Assembly (NCBI RefSeq): GCF_019175385.1
Contig: NC_083339.1
Coordinates: 81,084,120-81,148,119 of the forward strand
Reading direction: 5' to 3'
Length of the DNA stretch: 64,000 bases
Source of the DNA: Lycium barbarum
Taxonomy: Eukaryota; Streptophyta; Magnoliopsida; Solanales; Solanaceae
The position numbers and the translations under genes were made by a program. Below the pieces are notes generated by a model, which saw only the letters and a program-made list of their open reading frames with translations, was not told where the DNA came from and made no database searches. Below, one piece after another: positions 24,378-35,802 of this stretch; position 1 is the stretch's first letter, and each line of letters opens with the position of its first letter.

Positions 24378-26768
24378 TGTCACGACCCAGCTAGGGGCCA
24401 CGACGGGTACCCGGAGCTAGTTACCGAGCACCGCTCACTCTACTACTTATCTTGCTCATTTAATACTCTTTTATAAATTTTACATACCAATTGTAGGAAA
24501 ATCATATTTAATCGAAACATAAATACTTTATATACATTTGCCTCTCGGCCATCAAAATAATATACATACATATGAAAACCTCTTGTGAGACCATCTAACC
24601 CACACTGCGTATCTACGAGCCTCTACTAACATAATGAATACATGGACGGAACAAGACTCCGTCATGCCCAAAATATGCATATATGAATGTACATCAAAGG
24701 ATATCCATAAGCACCTCCGAACAATGGAGTGTTATCTAACAGCTGACAGTTACTGAGTACCCAGGCCAAGCTCTCCTCCCTGTCTACCTGTGGGCATGAA
24801 CACAGCGTCCGAAGAAAGGACGTCAGTACGAATATTGTACCGGGTATAAGAGGCGTACATAATGAAAGGAAACATCAGTAGTATGAGGATGACATCAATA
24901 TGAGACAACTGAATCTGACTGATAATCATACATGAAGTAATGCATGTTGTCTTACTCATCATCATAACATGTATGCATCATATGCAAGCTGCCCGTCCAT
25001 GTCGGAACGGTGTGATAATCAATAATATTAGCCCGCGTCCAGGCTTCCCGCGTCCGGGGTACCATCTCACGCCGCCCACTAGTGGTGTCTGCCCACGCCC
25101 GTAGGTCGTGGTGTATCCGTATCGCCGCCCCCCGAAGCGGTGTCTGCCCGGCCAACTAGGCCCGGTGTGAATGCAATCATGACATGCTTAATGTAAATAC
25201 TCATAGTAATATGCTTATCATAAAGTACCTATCTTATCGTAATGCGTATATATGACTCATGATCAACTTTACTCTATCGGGGTGACGTAAGGTCGTGATC
25301 CCCCGATTACATTATGGAACCATCATGGACATTCTTCCTCACCTTGAAAGGACTAGTACATGAGGTGAGTGTAGGCAAGGAATAACATCATCATCATTCT
25401 AGTGTCATCATATCGTATAACTTATCTCATATAGACATTCATAAGTATAAGCTTTTAACTTCTTAGAATGTAAGAACTCACGAAAGAAATAGGGATTCAA
25501 GTTAAAAGATTCATGCCTTTAGAAAGAAGGACTAGCCTCACATACCTTGGTCATTTAGCTAAGATATCGCTCGCTTGTTCTCCGTCGATATCACGTCGTT
25601 ACCTTCATAAGAGAATCCGTATCAACATTAGTAAACTAACTACACGAACGCATCGCTAATTCTAGGAAAAGTCGGACAACGCTTCCTTCGCCCATACCAT
25701 TTTTCTCATTTTTTCTATCAACTCCCAACATTCATAATATTACTCGTAATATCATCATTGACAATCGTCATTTACGTACATTTGGCAAAATCCACCATTT
25801 TTCTCCAATTTTCCCTTATTTCTACTTCTAGCTCATCCTTGTGTTTTCATGCATTTAATGCTTGTTTCATGATATAAACATCATTTATAATGTATTTGTA
25901 TTCACAACACTTCAATATTCATAGTTCAATTCCACTATCATTCATTTATGTCACTATTCACTCAATAATGACCCATTTCTATGTTCTTCAACATTTCAAG
26001 TGTCTAAGCTTTCCAATACTTCGAACAATATGGAATAATCATGAAACTTACCTTGGAGGATGGTGGAACAACCTTAAGTTGAAATACTTCAATTAGCCAC
26101 AACCCTAGTTCCACCTTCTTGGGAATTTCTTGACTTAGAAGATCCTTTGATGTGTTCTTACACTTAATTTCATGAAATTAGTGTTGTTGGTCTTGATATT
26201 CCCTTTAATTCTCTTGAATTCTTGTGGAGGAATTATTTGGAATGTTCTAGAGGTCTCTTGAGTTGTATGGATGAAAAATGAAGTGAAATGAGGCTTAAGT
26301 CCCTTTTTAAAATCACAAAATCTGATCTTTAATGAATTCTTGTCGGGGTGAACAGTGGTCGTAAACCACCATATACTGACCGTATTTTGATTTACGGTCC
26401 GTCCACTGTGGTCGTATTTAATCATTTCAAAGACAGAAAGTTTTGGCTGATGGACATGGTAGTTTACGACCCGGTTTACGGTCGTAAACCAGTTTACGGG
26501 CCGTAAACTGGGTCGTATTTAACCATATTCAACATTTACAGAAAGTTGGGATTTTTGACAAGCTGGAGGACGATTGCACTATACGGTCTGTAAATCACTT
26601 TACGGGCCGTATAGTGCCATATACGACCACTGGCTGAAAAAAAATTCACGACTTTCTTATTTCCAAAAATTCTTAATTAGCCATTCCCGACTTAACAAAA
26701 CATCATTCACTCAACTTTTCATCTTTCCACTCAACATACAATTACGGAGAAACTTCTGAGGTGTAACA
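24378..26768 (-). repeat. Element D 3' LTR (2,391 bp)
   Basis: On the minus strand it runs from TGTTACACCTCAG (26768) to GGGTCGTGACA (24378). U3 holds near-palindromes of TTTACGGNCCGTAAA type (26460-26515), then a TTTTAAAAAGGGACTT promoter-like box, a splice donor AAG|GTAAGT near 26048, hairpin repeats around 25000-25170, and AGTAC...GTAC (24825-24840). Confidence 0.93.
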
Positions 26769-26805
26769 TTTTTTCCCCCTTTTGGAACATTCATCCTCAA
26801 ATGTT
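26769..26805 (-). other. Element D polypurine tract and pre-PPT hairpin
   Basis: On the minus strand, AACATTTG-AGGA-TGAATGTT (26786-26805) keeps the stem through two G-U type pairs. It is followed by CCAAAAGGGGGAAAAAA and the LTR. Confidence 0.8.
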
Positions 26806-26973
26806 CGACACTCGGGGATTCTGGAAAAATTTTGCCAGAGTTTCCTTTGTAAATTGGATACTACCTTTCCATTACAACAACCCACAATATCTTCGCCTCA
26901 CAGGGCTATATCACAATATCAACACATTTATGGCCACACACGACCAAAAACATAAAACTAAAACATACATACC

Positions 26974-28068
26974 TTACACCATCGACGTCTCATCTTGAAT
27001 CTCTTCTGGGGATTGGAACAAATGGGGGTACATAGATTTTATCTTCTCGTCCGCTTCCCAAGTCATTTCTTCCCGATTATTGTTCCGCCATAGAACTTTG
27101 ACTGAAGCAACCTCTTTATTTCGAAGCCTTCGTACTTGTCTATCCAAAATGGCTATGGGCATTTCCTCGTATGTTAGGTTCTCTGTTACTTGCACATCAT
27201 CAACTGGAACTATTCTTGTTGGGTCTCCAATGCACTTGCGGAGCATCAAAACATGGAATACTGGATGCACGGATTCGAGCTCTGAAGGCAAGTCCAATTT
27301 ATAGGCTACTCGACTCACCTTGCGAATGATTTGGTAGGGTCCGATATATCTAGGACTTAGCTTTCCCTTCTTGCCAAATCTCATCACTCCCTTTATCGGC
27401 GATACCTTCAGGAATACCCAATTGCCCACTTGAAATTCCAAATCTCGTCGGCGATTATCTGCATAAGACTTTTGGCGACTTTGAGCTGTTAACAGTCGGT
27501 CTCGAATCACTTTAACCTTTTCAACTGCTTGTTGGATCAAGTCGGGTCCTATCAATTGTACTTCTCCGGTTTCAAACCATCCAATTGGAGATCTGCATTT
27601 TCTTCCATATAAGGCTTCATACGGGGCCATTTGAATACTGGAATGATAGTTGTTATTATAGGAAAATTCAATAAGAGGCAAATGCTCATCCCAACTACCA
27701 CCAAAGTCCAATACACACGCCCGTAGCATATCCTCTAAAGTCTAAATTGTGCGCTCGGCTTGTCCGTCAGTCTGCGGATGGAACGCCGTGCTGAGCTTAA
27801 CTTGGGTACCTAGACCTTCTTGGAAGGACTTCCAGAACTTGGCTGTGAACTGTGCCCCTCTGTCTGTGATAATGGCCAAAGGAATACTGTGAAGTCGTAC
27901 AATCTCCTTGAGATACAATTTAGCATAATCTTCCGCTGAATATGTGGTTCTAACGGGGAGAAAATGAGCTGCTTTCGTGAGTCTATCCACGATCACCCAT
28001 ATAGAATCATACTTCCCTCGCGTACGGGGTAATCCTACCACAAAATACATGTTAGTTTCTTCCCATTT
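26974..28068 (-). pseudogene. pol: Element D integrase core and chromodomain-like tail
   Basis: This is the same frame as the rest of gag-pol. The DDE core keeps IVDRLTKAAHF, ITDRGAQFTAKFW and TDGQAERTI, with spacing as in C. A TAG at 27742-27744 replaces the glutamine codon that follows. The frame then stays open to a TAA/TGA-type end at 26974. The tail (LDRQVRRLRNKEVASVKVLW, near 27080-27150) is the chromodomain-like module of Tekay elements. The frame enters from a TGA at 28069. Two stops therefore isolate the core. Confidence 0.9.
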
Positions 28069-30540
28069 TCACGTAGGAATTTCCATTGCTTGCCATAACC
28101 CTCCTGGCTTTTGATGCTCAGCCTTCACTTGCTGGCAATTCGGACACTGTGCTATAAATTCTGCTATGTCTCGCTTCATGCCATCCCACCAGTATATCAA
28201 TTTGAGATCATGGTACATCTTGGTTGCACCTGGATGAATAGAATACCGGGAATAATGTGCTTCCTCTAAAATCCGTTGGCGCAAGTTTGCCACATTCGGT
28301 ACACATAGCCGGCCTCGATATCTAAGAACCCCTTCTATGGAAACTTCGAATGGAGACTCTTCCTTTTCCTGAGATAGATCTCGATAGTGGCTTAACTGAG
28401 GATCTTCATATTTCCGTTCCTTCACTTCTACATTCAATGATGAAACTGTGGGGTCATTGACGCTAATACCTGCATCTCCTGAATTAATGGGTCGTACGCC
28501 GAGACTTGCTAACCGATGGACTTCACGAACCATTTCTCGCTTTTCCGAAGGAACTCCACAAAAACTACCCATCGATCGGCGGCTAAGTGCATCTGCTACT
28601 ACATTCGCCTTCCCTGGATGATATAGAATGTTCACATCATAATCCTTCAGTAATTCTAACCATTTCCTTTGCCGCAGGTTCAACTCCTTCTGTTTGAAAA
28701 TATATTGAAGGCTTTTGTGATCCGTATAGATGTCCATGTGCACACCATATAAGTAGTGTCTCCATATTTTCAATGCATGAATGACCGCAGCTAGCTCAAG
28801 ATCATGAGTGGGGTAATTCTGTTCATGTTTTCGCAACTGTCTCGAAGCATATGCAATAACTTTCCCATTCTGCATCAATACACATCCTAATCTCACACCG
28901 GAGGCGTCACAATACACTACATAGCCATCTGATCCTTCTGGAAGTGTTAGCACTGGCGCTGAGGTCAACCTGTTTTTCAGCTCTTGGAAGCTACGCTCAC
29001 AGGCATCACTCCACTGGAATTTAGCTGACTTCTGGGTTAACTTTGTCAATGGGGTTGAAATAGATGAAAATCCCTCTACAAATCTTCTATAGTATCCCGC
29101 TAACCCAAGGAAACTACGAACTTCTATAGGCGTCGTAGGTCTTGGCCAAGTCTTCACAGCTTCTATTTTCTGAGTGTCGACTCGGATACCATTATCTGAA
29201 ATAACATGACCTAGAAATGCCACTGAGTTTAGCCAAAACTCGCACTTCGAAAACTTTGCATACAATTCCCGATCTCGAAGAATGCCAAGAACAATTCTTA
29301 GATGATCTTCATGTTCTGACTCTGTGCGAGAGTACACCAAAATATCGTCGATGAACACTATCACAAAGAGATCCAAAAACGGCCTGAACACATTATTCAT
29401 TAAATTCATGAACACCGCCGGGGCATTCGTCAACCCGAACGACATTACTCGAAACTCGTAGTGACCATATCTTGTCCTGAAGGCGGTCTTGGGAATATCT
29501 GCTTCCCTAATTCTCACCTGATGATAACCCGATCTCAGATCTATCTTGGAGAACCATTTAGCACCTTGCAATTGATCGAACAAGTCGTCAATTCTAGGAA
29601 AAGGGTATTTATTCTTCACCGTCACTTTGTTCAGCTGTCTGTAGTCGATGCACATTCGTAGAGATCCGTCTTTCTTCCTTACGAACAGGACTGGTGCTCC
29701 CCATGGGGAGGAACTAGGCCTTATAAACCCCTTCTCAAGTAAATCTTTTAGCTGTGCTTTTAGCTCTTTCAGTTCTGCTGGAGACATTCGATATGGAGGA
29801 ATAGAAATAGGCTCGGTTTCTGGTAGTACATCAATAGCAAAGTCGATCTCCCTTTCTGGAGGAAGGCCTGGTAACTCGTCAGGAAACACATCTGGGAATT
29901 CCTTCACTACCGGGACAGACTGGAAAGTTGGCACTTCCGCTTCCGTGTCATGAACCCGAACTAGATGACAAATATAACCCTTGGCTATCATCTTTCTCGC
30001 CTTAAGGTAGGAAATAAACCTACCCTTTGGGGAAACTGTATTACCCTTCCACTCGAGTATGGGCTCTCCCGGAAATTGGAATCGAACTACCTTTGTCCGG
30101 CAAAAAACATTAGCATAGCATGATGCCAACCAGTCCATACCCATAATTACATCAAAATCTATCATTTCAAGTTCAATTAGATCAGCCCTTGTCTGACGAT
30201 CACCTATAATGACTACAGAGTTCTGATATACGTGCCTCGCTATTACAGGATCACCAACCGGAGTGAATACCTCGAAAGGTTTAATTGGCTCAGGTCTTAC
30301 CCCAACACAATTAGCAATATACGGAGTAATATATGAGAAGCTAGAACCTGGATCAATCAGAGCATATACGTCACGGGAAAATATAGTCAAGGTACCTGTG
30401 ACAACATCTGAGGAATACTCAAGATCCTGTCGCCCAACTAAAGCATACATACGGGGCTGAACGGCACCTGAAGTAGATGCTCCCTCTCTACCTCTGCCCC
30501 TACCTGCTGTAGTCTGAGGAGTCTGTGTTGTTGGGCGTGC
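28069..30540 (-). pseudogene. pol: Element D protease - RT - RNase H - integrase zinc finger (one long frame)
   Basis: A single uninterrupted run of about 800 codons. Protease: [15 protein letters not shown], intact triad near 30352-30354. [30 protein letters not shown] and FIDDIL with catalytic aspartates at 29344-29349. RNase H: YCDASG, DLELAA, TDHKSL and ADALSRR, all four acidic residues present. Then the integrase HHCC finger ([10 protein letters not shown] ... CPNCQQ). It ends at TGA 28069-28071 where C has a tryptophan codon. The 5' side is cut from gag by TAA 30541-30543. No residue loss was noticed in the catalytic motifs. Confidence 0.93.
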
Positions 30541-31749
30541 TTAAGAAGAACCCGCTGCTGAACCTGTAGGCTGAGTTCCAGCTCTATCTCTCACTGAGGG
30601 GCAATCTCTCATCATGTGACCAACTTGCCCGCAAACATAACAAGCATCCGAACCCTGACGACACTGTCCGGAATGTAGTTTGCCACACTGGCTACACCGC
30701 GGTACTGGAGGTCTCCTCTGGTTAAAGTCTCCCCTAGACTGCGAATCTGAGGCCCTCGAACTCTCCCCCTGGCTTGACTGAAAAGAACGGTCAACCCTCC
30801 TATCTGATAATCTAGGAGGTGCACTAGTCACTGACTGACCTGAGTGCCTAGAATATGTCTGTCTCGGTCCCCCTCGGTACTCACTGCTCTCCCCCATAGA
30901 TCTAGCCCTCTTACCTTGTCTTCTGTCACCCTCACGATCACTTCTCTGCTGTCGTTGTCGTTCCTCGAGGTTCTGAGCATGGGCCTGTATCCGGTAAATA
31001 TCCATCCCGTCTTGCAAAGAGGCTGTCAGGAAATCTCTAAACAAGTGTGGTCCTAAACGACTCACAAATCTATAGACTCAGTCCCCCATGTCAGCCACCA
31101 TAGTCGGATCATACCGGGCCAAAGAGTTGAATTGCATACTATACTCTCGGGCACTCATGCTTCCTTGTTTCAAATTCAAGAACCTGTCCGCTCGAGCTCG
31201 GCGGACTTCAGGTGGAAAGTAGTGACGAATAAAGGCATCTACAAACTCTTGCCACACGGGAGGTGGTGCATTCTCCCCTCTTGTTATCACCGAATTCTTA
31301 TACCATAGTACCGCCACGTCGCGAAGTCTATATCAGGCCAACTCTACAGATTCAGTCTCAGAAGCATGCATAAGTGTTAACGTCCTCAGCATTTCATCGA
31401 TAAAACCTTGTGGGTCCTCATCCGGCTTCGACCCGAAAAATACTGGAGGATTTAAAGTAAGGAAATCACGGGCTCTTGTACTAGCTGAACGATCACTTGG
31501 GCCCGCATTCTGTCGTTGTGCCTGAGTGGCAACCAACTGCGTCAATAAATGTATGGCCTCGGACACTTGTTGACCCGAAGCACCCGGTGGAAGAATCGGA
31601 GCTGAGGCTCCTCCCTGCTCTTCTACATTGGGCACGGCCTTACTTTGCGATTCACTTTCCTCTACATTTGTCGGAGGCTCTCTTCCCGCCTGCCTCTTTG
31701 TCGAAGCTTTGCCTTTCTGGGCAGCTGTAGCTTTTCCTTTCGGCGGCAT
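30541..31749 (-). pseudogene. gag: Element D gag with zinc knuckle (three stops)
   Basis: The start ATG (31749) lies three bases after a good splice acceptor. The basic N-terminus (MPPKGKATAAQKGKASTKRQ) leads into the gag domain FLTLNPPVFFGSKPDEDPQG. After it come YRLRDVAVLWYKNS and MSAREYSMQFNSLARY, a basic linker, CSQCGKLHSGQC, and the knuckle CYVCGQVGHMMRDC. In-frame stops lie at 31333 (TGA), 31078 (TGA, arginine codon in C) and 30541 (TAA). The frame runs unshifted into pol, so gag and pol were one continuous reading frame, as expected for this branch. Confidence 0.9.
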
Positions 31750-31954
31750 TTTCTGAAACCATAACGCACTTTTAGGAATGATATAATCCTAGACATGGCT
31801 CTATCGCACGATCTCATGAAAAGAAAGATGGTCATTTTCCTAAATGCCCTATAGCCTCTTGTTTATTAGCGTGGCGCGCAACACACCATAAACAAGACTC
31901 TACTAGACACGGCTCGTAGATACTTCCTAGGGAGAACTGCTCTGATACCACTTC
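31750..31954 (-). other. Element D leader with primer binding site
   Basis: On the minus strand TGGTATCAGAGC (31939-31950) sits 4 bases inside the LTR. The leader shows the family-conserved text around a truncated GGACATTTAGGA and ends in GGTTTCAG|AAA (AG at 31753-31754), a plausible 3' splice site just before gag. Confidence 0.88.
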
Positions 31955-34347
31955 TGTCACGACCCAGCTAGGGGCCATGACGGGTACCCGGAGCTAGTTA
32001 CCGAGCACCGCTCACTCTACTACTTATCTTGCTCATTTAATACTCTTTTATAAATTTTACATACCAATTGTAGGAAAATCATATTTAATCGAAACATAAA
32101 TACTTTATATACATTTGCCTCTCGGCCATCAAAATAATATACATACATATGAAAACCTCTTGTGAGACCATCTAACCCACACTGCGTATCTACGAGCCTC
32201 TACTAACATAATGAATACATGGACGGAATAAGACTCCGTCATGCCCAAAATATGCATATATGAATGTACATCAAAGGATATCCATAAGCACCTCCGAACA
32301 ATGGAGTGTTATCTAACAGCTGACAGTTACTGAGTACCCAGGCCAAGCTCTCCTCCCTGTCTACCTGTGGGCATGAACACAGCGTCCGAAGAAAGGACGT
32401 CAGTACGAATATTGTACCGGGTATAAGAGGCGTACATAATGAAAGGAAACATCAGTAGTATGAGGATGACATCAATATGAGACAACTGAATCTGACTGAT
32501 AATCATACGTGAAGTAATGCATGTTGTCTTACTCATCATCATAACATGTATGCATCATATGCAAGCTGCCCGTCCATGTCGGAACGGTGTGATAATCAAT
32601 AATATTAGCCCGCGTCCAGGCTTCCCGCGTCCGGGGTACCATCTCATGCCGCCCACTAGTGGTGTCTGCCCACGCCCGTAGGTCGTGGTGTATCCGTATC
32701 GCCGCCCCCCGAAGCGGTGTCTGCCCGGCCAACTAGGCCCGGTGTGAATGCAATCATGACATGCTTAATGTAAATACTCATAGTAATATGCTTATCATAA
32801 AGTACCTATCTTATCGTAATGCGTATATATGACTCATGATCAACTTTACTCTATCGGGGTGACGTAAGGTCGTGATCCCCCGATTACATTATGGAACCAT
32901 CATGGACATTCTGCCTCACCTTGAAAGGACTAGTACATGAGGTGAGTGTAGTCAAGGAATAACATCATCATCATTTTAGTGTCATCATATCGTATAACGT
33001 ATCTCATATAGACATTCATAATTATAAGCTTTTAACTTCTTAGAATGTAAGAACTCACGAAAGAAATAGGGATTCAAGTTAAAAGATTCATGCCTTTAGA
33101 AAGAAGGACTAGCCTCACATACCTTGGTCGTTTAGCTAAGATATCGCTCGCTTGTTCTCCGTCGATATCACGTCGTTACCTTCATAAGAGAATCCGTATC
33201 AACATTAGTAAACTAACTACAAGAACGCATCGCTACTTCTAGGAAAAGTCGAACAACGCTTCCTTTGCTCATACCATTTTTCTCATGTTTTATATCAACT
33301 CCCAACATTCATAATATTACTCGCAATATCATCATTGACAATCGTCATTTACATACATTTGGCAAAATCCACCATTTTCCTCCAATTTTCCCTTATTTCT
33401 ACTTCTAGCTCATCCTTGTGTTTTCATGCATTTAATGCTTGTTTCATGATATAAACATCATTTATAACGTATTTGTATTCACAACACTTCAATATTCAAA
33501 GTTCAATTCCACTATCATTCATTTATGTCTCTATTCACTCAATAATGACTCATTTCTATGTTCTTCTACATTTCAAGTGTCTAACCTTTCCAATACTTCG
33601 AACAATATGGAATAATCATGAAACTTACCTTGGAGGATGGTTGAACAATCCTTAAGTTGAAATCCTTCAATTAGCCACAACCCTAGTTCCACCTTCTTTG
33701 GAATTTCTTGACTTAGAAGATCCTTTGATGTGTTCTTACACTTAATTTCATGAAATTAGTGTTGTTGGTCTTGATATTCCCTTTAATTCTCTTGAATTCT
33801 TGTGGAGGAATTATTTGGAATGTTCTAGAGGTCTCTTGAGTTGTATGGATGAAAAATGAAGTGAAATGAGGCTTAAGTCCATTTTTAAAATCACAAAATC
33901 TGATCTTTAATGAATTCTTGTCGGGGTGAATAGTGGTCGTAAACCACCATATACGGACCGTATTTTGATTTACGGTCCGTCCACTGTGGTCGTATTTAAT
34001 CATTTCAAAGACAGAAAGTTTTGGCTGATGGACGTGGTAGTTTACGACCTGGTTTACGGTCCGTAAACCAGTTTACGGGCCGTAAACTGGGTCGTATTTA
34101 ACCATATTCAACATTTACAGAAAGTTGGGATTTTTGACAAGCTGGAGGACGATTGCACTATATGGTCCATAAATCACTTTACGGGCCGTATAGTGCCATA
34201 TACGACCACTGGCTGAAAAATTTTCCGCGACTTTCTTATTTCCAAAAATTCTTAATTAGCCATTCCCAACTTAACAAAACATCATTCACTCAACTTTTCG
34301 TCATTCCACTCATCATACAAGTACGGAGAAACTTCCGAGGTGTAACA
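31955..34347 (-). repeat. Element D 5' LTR (2,393 bp)
   Basis: This is the partner of 24378-26768. The perfect arms GGTTTACGG/CCGTAAACC (34051-34069) and a second 11-bp-arm palindrome (34068-34090) lie upstream of a TTTTAAAAA promoter-like box near 33885. A consensus donor AAG|GTAAGT follows at 33623-33631. The first roughly 955 bp from 31955 differ from the other LTR at only 4 sites. Confidence 0.93.
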
Positions 34348-34352
34348 CATAC

Positions 34353-35159
34353 CCCTCTGCTGAAGATGTAGAAACTCCTCCCTATGCGTCTCTCTCAAAG
34401 ACAGGGGAACATATTTCTCAAGGAAAACTCGGTAGAACTGAGTCCAAGATAGGAGAGTAGAACCCTCAGGTCTGCAAGCAACAAAATACCTCCACCAAGT
34501 CTTCGCGTCGCCGCGAAACTGGTAGGATACATATTCAACTCCTTGGGTCTATACGATCCCCATCCTATGTAGCAGCTAATGTATATCTAAGATGAACTCA
34601 TAAGCATCCCCTACAGAAGTACCCGAAAATCTCGGCGGCTCCAACTTTCTAAACCTCCTAGCAAGATCCTGATCAGACACGGTCATAACAGCGCCCTTCA
34701 CGGGACTAAGATCATCATGCACTGCATCAATACGGGGAGCCATAGGTGCAACGGGGTATGCTACCCGAGTAGGTCTCTGCTCTGGGTCTGTGCCCCAACT
34801 CTAGTCTATGAACCTCCGTCTGGAGTAGTAACACCAGCGGCAGCCTGCTGGGCATCTAGATGGAGTAGAACATAAGCCATATTATCCTTCATGATCTGAT
34901 CAGAAGTAATCTCAGGCTGTGTCCGTGCTGGGGCCATACCATCCTCGGCGGCCTGGTCTCGATCCTGCTGATCCTTAGGCTCTCGAGCCAGAGATCTCTC
35001 GCACTACTATCCTAACGTAGAAGACCTGCCCCTAGCTGGGGTAGCCCTCCATCCTCTAGCTCTGCTGCGTCCTCTGGCTGTTGCTTGGCCTCTGGTGCCA
35101 GCCGTAGCTACAAGCTCTAGCACCTGACCTCGGGCTATAGTAGCTCGAGTCCTCACCAT
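34353..35159 (-). pseudogene. gag: Element E gag N-terminus
   Basis: On the minus strand the ATG (35157-35159) directly follows TCTCTTCTCTCCCAG, a strong 3' splice site. The reading MVRTRATIARGQVLELVATA matches G's MVRTRTTVARDQVLEPAAM. Further readings include the FRKLEPPRFSGTS-type gag core and LHLQQRGM at the D junction; the sequence resumes at 24377 with SVEAYVTRYLYLARYS. Stops and frame changes are present, so it is not translatable. Confidence 0.8.
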
Positions 35160-35357
35160 CTGGGAGAGAAGAGATAAGAGTCAGATACCAATTTGATTGT
35201 TCTAGATATCAATTAGAATAGAGTAGCACGAAAGAATAAAAGAAAGTGAGATTTCCTAAATGTCCTATAGCCTCTCGCAGATAGGTACGGAGCTCATCGT
35301 ATTGATCCACGAGACTCTACTAGACACCCTCTTGTATTATAGACCGGGCAACCTAGG

Positions 35358-35369
35358 GCTCTGATACTA
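35358..35369 (-). other. Element E primer binding site (one mismatch)
   Basis: The minus strand reads TAGTATCAGAGC, one change from the initiator-Met primer site, 3 bases inside the LTR that starts at 35373. Confidence 0.8.
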
Positions 35370-35802
35370 ACTTGTCACGACCTAATTTAGCTAAGTCATA
35401 CGGGCACTTACCTTTCCCATCTCGGTAAGCGAACTCTCAAGCCAACGATAGTAAAAACATAAATAAATAATTAAATAAGCGAAAGAGAATAAATCACATA
35501 AGTCTGACGATAATAATATAGAAAAAGTGCGGAAATAAGGAACTACACCCCCAGAGTCTGGTCTAATCCATGCAAGAGCATCTAGCTAGAAATATACAAG
35601 TCTGGAATATAATAATACATCAAGTCTAAATATGTCTCAGAATGAAAAGTAAGACATAAATAAAAGGAGTCTTCAAGACAGCGGACGTCTCTTGTTCACC
35701 CTGTATACTCTAAGTAGTCCTGATAGCGACTATCAACCACAAGATACAGAAGTAGATCACAACCTGGAATTCTGCATTCATGAAAGAATGCATCAATCAC
35801 AG

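Larger units (their letters stand above)
24378..34347 (-). mobile_element. Element D: complete Tekay-type chromovirus, TSD catac
   Basis: Both LTRs (2,391 and 2,393 bp), TG...CA ends and 5-bp target duplications catac at 24373-24377 and 34348-34352 are present. So are a primer site (31939-31950), a purine tract and a full gag-protease-RT-RNase H-integrase-chromodomain reading frame interrupted only by stops. It interrupts element E's gag in the same orientation. By hand count the LTRs differ at about 50 of 2,390 sites, marking a fairly recent insertion, though the differences are very unevenly spread. It is the best-preserved element here. Confidence 0.95.
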
